Origin: Terebella lapidaria | Taxonomy: Eukaryota > Annelida > Polychaeta > Terebellida > Terebellidae | Assembly: GCA_949152475.1 (NCBI GenBank) | Contig: OX424563.1 | Span: 5,615,001-5,679,000 of the forward strand | Direction: 5' to 3' | Length of the DNA: 64,000 bases | Shown: positions 54,422 to 64,000 of the stretch, piece after piece | Layout of the letters: every line of letters begins with the position of its first letter | Position numbering within the stretch: position 1 is the first letter of the stretch | Notes under the pieces: generated by a model | What the model was told of the DNA's origin: nothing | The model's input: only the letters and a program-made list of their open reading frames with translations | The model's database searches: none | Program-made: the position numbers and the translations under genes

Positions 54422-54472
54422 CTGACCACGAAATTCCACACTGCCCGGGTAGCTCCCAGTTCAAGAAATCAT
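54422..54472 (-). CDS. Candidate 51-nt exon of an unrecognised gene
   Basis: On the minus strand, aaacag precedes and gtaggc follows a segment with a single open frame reading DFLNWELPGQCGISWS. Both splice sites are good, but I recognise no family and cannot link it to other exons. Confidence 0.25.
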
Positions 54473-55375
54473 CTGTTTGAAAGGAACAACAAAACACATG
54501 GTTGCTTGGTAGATATGCTATGTATGCCGTTTTCCCCCCCACAAATTTACGTTTTTACACGGATGCACTTGGACATCTGAGCTGGCATGTGAATCTGATC
54601 AGTGACAGTGAGTGAATAAAGCTGAATTTGCTGTTTATTCTTTGGTGGGGATCTTACCATATGAAACACACTAAAATGTCCATTAGCATCAACTGGCATA
54701 TCAGTATATGATAACGTGTTATTGCGCAATATGGGGTTTCATACCCTCTGGTCAAACCTCCAAGAAGCTCAAATAGGCTACTTCTCAAAGACTCGGGCAT
54801 AAAACCCCATATTGTGCAATAAACCTAAAATGTATATTTTCAAGCATATATAACTCAAACAAAAAGCGTGTTTCACTGATTTATGACTCGACTTGTACAT
54901 TATTCGAGAATATTTTTTTCAAGAAACTACTAAGATGACACCTTCTGTATGATTTAACGATCATCAAATAAGCAATGAGTTGAATACTAGTATATCAATT
55001 TATATAGCGCATCTATTTGATACATTCTAGGGCACTTAACACACATGAGGAAATTGTATAATGGGCTGTATACTATTACAATATGACAACTGATAATGGT
55101 ACTAAAGTACAAAAATGTATAAAATTGTTGTAAAACCATGAAATTAAAAAGTACCAAAATGTTTATAAAAGCTGTTTTCAGAAAGTTGCTGTACTGTTGG
55201 CTCGTCTGGTGGTACTGACGAAGTGACGAGTTTATTCCAAAACATTGGCCCGGAGACAGAGAAACTTCGTGAAGCAAATGTGGAGCATGCAGTCCGAGGA
55301 ACAGACAGTTTGAGGTCACATGATCATCTCATAGAACACTTGGGTTCTCGGATAACCAGCACTTGTAAGCGAGTG

Positions 55376-55567
55376 TCAGCAGCATAGGGAGCCAGTGATG
55401 TGTCTCAACATGTGTTGAGTCAACCCGAGGCTCTGGAAAAAGTTTTCCAGTGGATTTCTGTTGGGATTGCCAGTGTCTTCATAATGAATGTTGAAATCAC
55501 CACAAATGGTCAGATTGCAATATTGCGCTTGTATCTGACATAGAAATTCTAATAATTCTGTTAACAA
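55376..55567 (-). pseudogene. LINE endonuclease-domain fragment
   Basis: Contains LTICGDFNIHYED followed by a LENFFQSLGLTQH-like stretch, the conserved GDFN block of the apurinic-type endonuclease in non-LTR retrotransposons. Only about 60 residues remain and no RT is found nearby, so it is a relict. Confidence 0.75.
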
Positions 55568-56377
55568 TGAGCTTTCAGTGACTGAGTGTCTCCGGCTGTA
55601 CTAGTTGTTTATCTGTGTATCAGCTAATATTTTTTCCCTGACCAGTCATGCACTGTGTTCACTTCACACGACTTGTATTTAATAACAAATCGTGATGTAG
55701 AGTCCACATGCACTAAATGGGGGAGGGTGGTTCTACAGCTAGAACACTTCATTTATTTTCTAGAAAAATAGCCTATTACCCAAAGTGAAATGTTTTGCTT
55801 ATGTGTCTGCCACTTCTATTACCGATAAAATGACAATACAAGTATACAATATACAGACTTCGCCATGTCTTGACATCCACTTATAAATACGAATTGTTAG
55901 GCCTATATGACATGTATTTTTATGCTGTATTATTTCTTTGGAAGTAGGCCTAATAGTGGAATAAATTTTACCACACCACACCTGACACATATAGGACAGC
56001 TAGACAACATATAAGTTTATATCAAATCAGGAGGTATGTGAATATAAATAAATCCTATATAAATAGGAATCCTATATAAATCCTATATATTTATAAGGAT
56101 GCAACACGCGAAAAAAAAAACTTGATAGACTAGTTATGCTGTTGGGCAATCAAATTAAATTAAACTATTGGGTTTTTTATTCTATTTTTCGATATCACTT
56201 TGGCCTAGACTATTAATAGCCTAATTCAAGATGGCGTATTAGGATATTTGCACAGACAATACATTATTATCAATGAAAGGTAAGAATTATGGCATTGCTA
56301 AAATCATTTAGCTCTGAACATTGTGAAATCACAACGTCCACTACAATCGAACGGTTCAAATGGAGCAAGTGACATTC

Positions 56378-56696
56378 CGCATGTCTTCAGAGTTTTTCCA
56401 TAGAATATTGTAGGTTTGGGAAGAAAAAAGTTGGGGGCTGTCGATTAGGTGGGGTTTTCTTGGGTTTTCTCGTCAACCAGACACCACACGCATATATTTT
56501 GGATAGAAGATGTATTTCTTAATAAATCCGTGTTGAAAATGTTACGAAATAGGCCATATTGACGCGATTATAGAGTGCGAGCAAAACTTGTTCGCACTTG
56601 CTTCGGGCCGCTATCATTGATGGATCAGGAACGGAGGGAGGGACATCACCGCATCGGACCGTACGGAGTGACTGCCAGGAACTAGTCACCGGCAAC
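56378..56696 (-). repeat. Right arm of a long inverted repeat
   Basis: Reverse complement of 53241-53562, containing the same ctgatccatcaatgatagcg block in inverse, and ending near ggaactagtcaccggc. Confidence 0.85.
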
Positions 56697-57168
56697 AGTT
56701 CTCAGCCGTCAACCGGTGTTTGTTGACTTCGGGAGACCGTCCGCATGATGGCAGCACATATTGTAACTAGATTATTCGGTCGCCCATGATATCCACGTAC
56801 AATATCTCTCACCTTGTCAAAACACTAGTGATACCACTTCATAGCAATAGGCCGATACCTACTGATTTGGCACGGTATAGTAGAGCTTGCACAGTTAGTA
56901 GCCTACTTGGATTTCCACTTACATGACATACCAATATCCCGGGTCAATATCATGTAAGCATAATGTTGAATTGGTGCACGATTTCAACAGAATGATAGGC
57001 TGTGTCAAAGAGCCTAAAATACCGTATTTTAGGCTCTTTGGGCTGTGTATAAATGTGTCAGATCTTACACAGATTAGATGGGGTAAATGCTGAGGCCCCG
57101 AGAGGCTGTGAGACTGGCAATGCCTTTTAATCAGAGATATTCGAGGTGGTGTTCCCCCCTTCCCCCCG

Positions 57169-57169
<1 letters not shown>

Positions 57170-57200
<31 letters not shown>
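57170..57200. repeat. (CA)n microsatellite
   Basis: About 15 consecutive ac/ca dinucleotides. Short minus-strand frames rich in Val and Cys across it are artefacts of the repeat. Confidence 0.95.
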
Positions 57201-57204
<4 letters not shown>

Positions 57205-57745
57205 ATACACAGACACACGAACATGACAATTAAATTTGCTGTCCAGGTTCATCAAAAAATGAAGTATCATAATGCTGATGACACGTACAAAGCGTTTGTA
57301 AAGTGTATATGCCAGAATACACACTGATACACTGGGTGGATTATCAACACAGTGATATCGTGTTTCTTAGGCACTGGTAGGGCACTGGAGCTGGTTCAAG
57401 TCTAGAAACAGAAAATAAACCTAAACATAAAATGAAAATTACCTGTTTCATATGAACTTTGAAGAAAATACACACAAAGATTAACCATTTCTCAAGTATT
57501 CGAACTTTTAAGATTATGATTATAAGAATATATTTTTCAACTTTACTAAAACTTCTAATATCCCCATACAACAACCGTATAATAACATATGCATTTTTTT
57601 CTTAATCCTACTGTTTCTGAAATAATTCAGATATATTTCGATGTTTTTGCTTCTGGTGGAACGTTTGACCTCGATCAGTTGATGAATAATGTACTGGCCA
57701 ATGATAACTGCATTTGAAAATGAAAATCATTTCTCTGCCTGGTAC

Positions 57746-57904
57746 GGGCGCGTTTCTTTATGCCAGTAGAACTTCTACCAGTAGAAATTCTACTAGTAGA
57801 AAATTTTTGTGCGTTTCTTTATGCCAGTAGAATTTCTAAAAGTAGAATCTCAAAAGTTAGACCGTTTACTACTAGAAGTTCCACTGGTATACAGAAACGC
57901 GCCC
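57746..57904. mobile_element. 159-bp MITE with gggcgcgtttct inverted ends
   Basis: Left end gggcgcgtttctttatgcca and right end complementary to gggcgcgtttctgtatacca. The interior repeats agtagaa(a/c)ttct(a/c) motifs. Ends of this type resemble PIF/Harbinger MITEs; no clear target duplication is visible. Confidence 0.75.
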
Positions 57905-57919
57905 AATATTACTTTGGAG

Positions 57920-58271
57920 GGCGTCATAAAGTTTTGGAGGCCCGCTTTTGGCAGTTGTTGACCCTACATATCATTGAAGGCCCGAGCCTTGGTGGTTTCT
58001 GGAAGAGACGTTGGCAGTTGGGATTCAACTTGGATGTGTAGAATCACTAGAATTCGAAAATATCCACAGCGGGACCGTATATCCGTTGAACTGAATAGGC
58101 GGCATCCTTTTGGCGGTGACCTCCCTGGTGGTTTTCTGTAGTCTCTGTCTGTAACGTTACCATGGATATGTACGGATGGCCCTCTGTGTCCTCATCCACT
58201 CGGAATGTGTGCTTCGTCATTGACGCCCAACCTTCCCGTCCTCTCCGGCCAAGGAAAAAAAAAAATGTCAT
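57920..58271 (-). pseudogene. Broken DUF3504/Crypton-like tyrosine-recombinase-type fragment
   Basis: The minus strand reads VDEDTEGHPYISMVTLQTE, TENHQGGHRQKDAAYS, RIYGPAVDIFEF, then two consecutive in-frame stops, then in the same frame FYTSKLNPNCQRLFQKPPR. The two parts continue one protein of the type found in DUF3504 domains of Crypton-derived and ZMYM/QRICH-type genes. The family assignment is from memory of this conserved block. The tandem stops and short length make it a pseudogene, truncated beside the MITE at 57904. Confidence 0.5.
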
Positions 58272-58404
58272 TGTCGCCTCGGCACTATTTGTCTGACCTC
58301 AAATACTGGAAATAAGAATTGTGATATTTACTCGTAAATTATAAGCATGCCAAATGTCATGAAAAGGTATCAAAATCATGTATCAAGCTACATGTTATCC
58401 GATA

Positions 58405-61400
58405 GGGGAGACTGGGGTCAATTGTAACAAATTTTACATTTAGGTTCAGAGGATGGGTGATGTTTCGTAGAACAAGAGCAAACAAAGGTGAACGAAACTA
58501 GACGTCAAGGCCTGAAGATGCCTTGGAGGCATTTCGGTGTTAGGACTAATTCGTAATATTTAAAACATGTTTGCCACGGGCTCAATGACACACCCTTTGC
58601 TAGATATTGACGAAAAATAAAAAAATGTCAACTCAGCAAGAAAAATTTCGGGTCAAGGTCAAAGTTCATCCATCATACCCCCCCAGGCATGTTTGTTTAG
58701 GTTGACGAGTCTGAAAATAACGTCCGTTTCGCTTTACGACGCATCGTTTCCGAGATATCGATGAAAACGAAAAATGCCGACTCGGCAAAAAAATTTCGGG
58801 TCAAGGTCAAAGTTCATCCATCATACCCCTTAGACATGTTTGTCTAGGGCGACGAGTCCAAAAATAACGTCCATTTCGCTCTATGACGCACGTACCGTTT
58901 CTGAGATACCGAAAAAACCGAAAAATGCTGACTCTGCAAAAAAATTTCGGGTCAAGCTCAAAGTTCATCCAACATACCCGTTAGACATGTCTATCTAGGG
59001 CGACGAGTCCGAAAATAATGTCCGTTTCGCTCTACGACGCACCGTTTCCGAGATATCGACGAAAACGAAAAAATGCCGACTCGGCAAAAAAATTTCGGGT
59101 CAAGGTCAAAGTTCATTCATAATACCTTTAAGACATGTTAGTCTAAGGCGACAAGTCCGAAAATATCGTCCGTTTCACTCTACGACGCACCGTTTCCGAG
59201 ATACCGACGAAAACGAAAAATGGCGACTGGGCAGAAAAATTTCGGGTCAAGGTCAAAGTTCATCCATCATACCCCTTAGACATGTTTGTCTAGGGCGACG
59301 AATCCGAAAATAACGTCCGTTTCGCTCTACGATGCACCGTTTCCGAGATATCGACGAAAACGAAAAATGCCGACTCGGCAAAAAAATTCGGGTCAAGGTC
59401 AAAGTTCATCCATAATACCCTTTAGACATGTTTGTCTAGGGCGACGAGTCCGAAAATAACGTCGGTTTCGCTCTACGACGTACCGTTTCCGAGATATGCA
59501 GGAAGCCTCAAGGATGAGTCAGCAAAATTTCGACCCCTAGGTCAAAGGTCGTTTGACGGATCAATCCCAAAATCGATAGGGTTCTTCCCTGGTGGTATAT
59601 AAACCTCCATGCAAAGTTCTGCACCTATTGCCTGAATATTTTTTGAGTTATCGTTGGGAAACCAAGTATCATAATCGGCCTTGATTTCATCCTCACGGAC
59701 CTTGGAGTTGAATAAAAAAAAAATACCCCATAGAAATGAGTCCGAAAATAACGTCCGTTTCGCTCTACGATGCACCGTTTCTGAGATATGCAGGAAGCCT
59801 CAAGGATGAATCAGCAAAAACTTATTTTGACCTCTAGGTCAAAGGTCATTTGACGGATTGATCCCAAAATCAATAGGGTTCTTCCCTGGTGGTAGATGAA
59901 CCTCCATGCAGAGTTCTGTATCTATTGCCTGAACATTTTTCGAGTTATCGTCCGGAAACCAAAAACCTTGATTTCATCCTCACGGACCTCACGGACCTCG
60001 GAGCCGGCTCAAAAAGAATAGGGTTCTTCCACATTATTTCTGACTAGTGGTGAAAATTTGATAAGGATCCATCAAGGCAATCTAAAGTTATCGTCCGGAA
60101 ACCAAAACGGCGGAAGAAGAAAAAGAAGAAGAAGAAGAAAATTCTGCTAAAACCATAAAGGCATTTCTGCCGAAATGCCTTAATAAACGTAAATAACTCA
60201 TGATAATAAATGTACATTTTTATCTCTAATGTGATTAGTTGGTTTGCATCTGGTGTTACACCAAAAAGTGTAACGTGTTACAATTGACCCGGCAGGAGGG
60301 GTCAAATGTAACAAGAAGTTGGGTAGTGCTTCATAAAGGTGCATGTTATTATTGATGTCAGTGTACGTTTTGCCCAACAGGAACACAAGTTCAAACATTA
60401 GAGTGACATTGGGAGGAAGTTACTTTCGCCTTACGTTTCTGACAGAACCAAGAAAACATAAACATTCGTAGATTTATACAATATAGATCTACGCACCTAT
60501 TTTGCACTTATATGCACTTACATGTACTTTGACCACCAATTGACTTCTAATCAATGGTTTCATTTCATTTTCTGGTTCAGACCGTTTGAATATGTTAACA
60601 TTACCGCCATTCTCAGTGCTCTATTCCTTATGAAAAGCAACTCAGCTTTTTCGCATGAACGTAATATATATCAGGTTAGATGTAACTGCAGAGTGGGCAC
60701 AACAGACGGATGGAAAACTACCTCCTGTTAACTGATTCAGCCATCTAATTCAAAATAGTTCGTTCCTTGCCACTACTACCAGACCACTGGGCATATGTGT
60801 GTTGTTGGAATGGAATAAATATCTCCCTGTACATCTTTAATATTGAGATCTATCATAAATTGCAATATAGGGATTTCATTCAATGCTGTGATATATCGTC
60901 TTTTCACAAGATTTGTGTAGTCCTATTCATATATGTTTGTGTTCGTGTACTGGGGATGCGTGCATATAGGACCTATATATATGTAGGTATGTGTTTACAT
61001 GTGTTTTCTGAACATGTCTTTGGCCTTGTTATTTGTATATATGACGTTTCATGTACATGTTACAATTGACCTCAACTCAAATTTCTACATATAAGTCCTC
61101 ATGACGGAAAATATACTGGGAACTGGTTTCCCTTTTGTGTGCCATACAATACCCCAGGTGGGACATCACTTTTTGAAAACTTGCATTGATGTACACTACA
61201 AGACGTGATGAGCAAATATGATATTCTTTGCTCGAAAAAAATATTTAGTCACAATGGCCATGTTCTCAAAAATTAAAATTGACATAATGCGAGCTGACCT
61301 GGTGGAGAATTGTCTACATCAGGATAATGCTATAATAAAACTACGCATGCTTATCGATTATGACATCATGAAAAACCCTGAATTTCACTTAAAAATAATA

Positions 61401-61441
61401 TGTTACATTTGACCCGTGTTACAATTGACCCCAGTCTCCCC
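58405..61441. mobile_element. 3.0-kb TA-flanked inverted-repeat element with nested family B
   Basis: Ends ggggagactggggtcaattg and its inverse are flanked by TA (58403-58404, 61442-61443). Fragments of the end sequence (gtgttacaattgaccc) recur internally at about 60270 and 61054. Family B copy 2 is inserted near the left end. No transposase frame was recognised in the remaining 1.3 kb. Confidence 0.75.
58497..60183 (-). mobile_element. Family B repeat, copy 2, reverse orientation
   Basis: Starts ctagacgtcaaggcctgaag and ends with the hairpin tttctgccgaaatgcctta, the reverse of 48324-51210, including an about 146-bp core with roughly five units (58690-59490) and the gaagaagaag-type complement of the T-tract junction. 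It sits inside the element 58405-61441. Confidence 0.72.
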
Positions 61442-62631
61442 TATAGCACCCTCATACTCAGGTCTGCATGTCTGGTAAATATCTCAGGTGTGAAGCCCTT
61501 TAATTTCCACTAGATACCTACAGCAACTCATCAGGAGTGTGATATTCAATAGCCTATACCGAGCACTAATAGGCCTAGTGGGCATTGGTGATAAATCTGG
61601 TCTTAACTCCGAAAAGAGATACAGGATTAAAGATTGGCCAATATGGTTTCACTCGGTGCAGGTACCGGAAGTTCGTATTGCCGGGGAAACGTAAACAAGA
61701 TGTCTGCGCCCACAAGTTCAGTCAAACGGATATTTTATCACCTGTTTTGATCTGTTGATTCCCTTGCTAGATATAACAGTGCAGCAGATATAGGTAGGTT
61801 GCTCCATATGAAGAAAAACAACAAAAATAAAATCTGACAGGGCAGTAGATCTAACAGATGAATGACAGGCAAGCCTATTCCCGAGCGGGGAACACCCCTC
61901 CAAAGGCTCCAGTTCAACCGTGTATCAGATAATCAGTGGTTGTGGTAGCATGCATTTACACTGTGCAATCGTTTTGACATACATACTGTACAGAGATAGA
62001 AATTACTGCTGACCCTCCAGTCCTGGACCACCAAATGTCTTGTTCACGGTCCTATACGTCTATAGGCAGGTGCTGTATTCATCGACCCCTGTACGGCTGT
62101 TTTTCCACATTTAGGTGTTCATTTGGCGTTTTCAATCAGACAAAAACAACATATTAAAAATAATTTGAATGTTTTCTATTGAACCATGACAAATTTCATA
62201 ACAAATTCCAGAAGAAAACGTATTAGAAGCGAGGGAAATACACCGGATTCAGACGATTTTGACAAAGTCGTAATCATGCAACGACCCCTGGTGGATATTA
62301 AAGAAAATCTATGATTTAGCTCACCAAACTTGACTAAAATAGTTCACATTCAATGAACACCTAGCATGCGTTTTCGTTTGACCAAGTCTTCAACTGGCGC
62401 TGAGATTGAGAGGGGTCGATGATTACAACAGGGGTCGTTGAAAGTGCACGCGACTATACGGGCCGTACGGCTATGTTCGTCAAAAACATGCGTCGTGCCT
62501 CCCATGCACCGACTACCGTGCATGTTTTGAGAAAAATAGCATAGGTGCGATCAAAACAAACATTTTCAACCCAAAAGGAATACTGTTGAGTTCTATTTTA
62601 TAGCTATTAACCTAGCAGATATGTTATTCTA
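61442..62631. other. Non-coding interval
   Basis: No exon, RNA gene or repeat structure recognised. Short open frames are scattered and have no family resemblance. Confidence 0.5.
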
Positions 62632-63161
62632 TTAACTCATTCACTGCCGGCGACGAGTTATCTCGTCGCCCAAACGTCACGATCTGTGTGCCGGCGACGA
62701 GATATCTCGCCTAGGAGGATTCCCCACATGGAAAAACCTGGTTTCAGTTTCGTTTATTAAAGATCTATTCCATTCGATAGGTGGCGCCTCAGGCACTGCC
62801 TAGCTAGTTTGTACTTCGTTTTTGTTGACAATATGAACAATTCAGACATATTTCTGACAACTACTTCTTGTTTTTCAAATTATTTGAGTGAATTTTCATC
62901 AATTCTGGGTAATGCCCTATATATTGAGAACAGTATGTGAGAACAGTATGTGAAAATAGCAAGAGCTGATACTTGGAATATTGTTGTTGTTTTCAAGAAA
63001 TCAGTCTTATTATAAGCTGATTATCAAAAGTTAGTTGTGTTATTATTGATCTTGGAATAAAAATGATCTCTTCTAAAATTGGGAATTTTTCATATTTTCT
63101 AAAATTAATGTGGCACACAGGCCTTGAAACCCAAAAATTATCATGGCAGTGAATGAGTTAA
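62632..63161. mobile_element. 530-bp piggyBac-like non-autonomous element
   Basis: TTAA flanks both sides (62632-62635, 63158-63161). Ends ctcattcactgcc and its exact inverse ggcagtgaatgag. Just inside the left end, gccggcgacgag motifs form a local palindrome. TTAA targets with short inverted ends are the piggyBac signature. It lacks a transposase. Confidence 0.82.
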
Positions 63162-64000
63162 GCCCCGCCAGCTTTCAGGCTGCATTGTGTGCCATTTCCA
63201 CAAAACATCGACAAGCATATTACTTGACGATTATTTTGCGGAAACAAGTGGGCGAAAATTGGTGAATTTAGTGACATTTATCCACATATTTGTCTGACAA
63301 TCATTTCTTGAACAAAGAAAACACATTCCCCGACCTACTTATGTTACAATCACCAAGTTATCATAGAACAAAGTACAGCGAAACGCAAATACCAGCTGAA
63401 CACTGGGATTGTGAAAATCTGCATCGCCAAAGGCCATGTTTTTGCGATGGCACCATGCATGTTCATCACTACACATATATAATATGTGATCAGCCGTGAA
63501 TGGGTCAGGCCCAGCCCTTCAGGTCTGGACATTAACAATAAAATCAGGCTTAACAGGAAGCAAAACCAGAAAGTGAATATTTTTTCGAGATATTATGTAT
63601 ATTAGGCCTAATCGACGGCACGTGCCCCGGATCTAACCCCCAGTGGCTCTCCACCTAGGAGTCGGTGGTGGGCGACTGGGGGTCATAAACATATCTACCT
63701 GCACAAATCCAACACATACCAAGATCTGATATTCTGATACATGGTAGCTACAATGTGTACATATACAGGCACATACACACTTGGGATTTTCTTCATCCTG
63801 TGATAATATGTAACTCTACTTAGCCCTCGTAAAACCAAGCTATAGTTATGAAATGGTTATGTTTGGTTATGTGAAATGTTCTTTGCCGTCTCTGAGAACA
63901 AAGAACATTTGAATCTTATTAAACATATCAGAACTATCTATAAAGTACAGAAATATGGTTAATTGTATATTTAAAATACCCCCAAAATGCCATTTTCACA
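63162..64000. other. Right edge of window, no gene recognised
   Basis: The only structure noticed is a possible hairpin at 63636-63683 with arms acccccagt and actgggggt. The short frames at 63290-63499 and 63350-63538 have no recognisable family. Confidence 0.45.

Larger units (their letters stand above)
53563..56377. other. Spacer between the inverted arms
   Basis: AT-rich. It includes a weak match to family C at about 54060-54200 (tggcaatctaccc, atgttgaattt), a candidate exon (54422-54472) and a LINE endonuclease fragment (55376-55567). No transposase-like frame was found, so nothing identifies the arms as transposon ends. Confidence 0.5.

Noticed and set aside
56919..57324. Cys/Val-rich minus-strand frames
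   Set aside because: They translate the CA microsatellite.

Overview
The window is eukaryotic nuclear DNA from an animal. Genes are split by GT-AG introns with consistent phases, and the repertoire is metazoan: a RIG-I-like receptor, DHX34, an ANKRD53-like protein, TRUB1 and a polypeptide GalNAc-transferase. Very many short transposons, frequent acatgta-type AT-rich motifs and tandem-core repeats suggest a marine invertebrate. A lophotrochozoan such as a mollusc seems most likely, but a lancelet or another invertebrate cannot be excluded from sequence alone. No bacterial operon, CRISPR array, rRNA or tRNA gene was seen.

Layout. Positions 1-17.5 kb hold the 3' part of a RIG-I-like receptor gene on the + strand: ten exons, 771 codons in frame from the linker through helicase and zinc-binding regulatory domain. 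Its last large intron (4814-16612) is packed with transposons, including two long copies of repeat family A with a 134-bp satellite core, and a full-length, apparently intact DIRS-type tyrosine-recombinase retrotransposon (9165-16039). Positions 18.4-28.5 kb are transposon territory: a decayed Ty3/gypsy pol, then a non-LTR retrotransposon split by a young LTR element (20575-27896). That element has two 1610-bp LTRs differing at only two positions seen by eye, an intact Gag, and no pol. Positions 29.9-44.2 kb are the second gene block: DHX34 (+, one uninterrupted 1301-codon frame), ANKRD53-like (+, five exons), and TRUB1 (-, six exons found), with an intronless GALNT-like gene nested on the opposite strand inside a TRUB1 intron. 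From 44.3 kb to the end I recognise no intact gene. The DNA is a patchwork of nested non-autonomous elements: families A and B with Helentron-like ends, palindromic family C, TA-flanked inverted-repeat elements, a TTAA-flanked piggyBac-like element, a fragment of a tyrosine-recombinase-like gene and a LINE endonuclease fragment.

Genes and system. The receptor is a predicted cytosolic RNA sensor. DHX34 acts in nonsense-mediated decay, TRUB1 makes pseudouridine in tRNA and mRNA, and the GALNT-like protein would act in the Golgi, though its donor-binding motif is altered. These are unlinked functions that share a neighbourhood. The most unusual items are the pol-less but young Gag-only LTR element, the exceptionally open DIRS reading frames, two repeat families whose satellite cores carry regularly spaced nuclear-receptor-like half-sites, and a C-with-A composite present twice beside an unfilled C copy.
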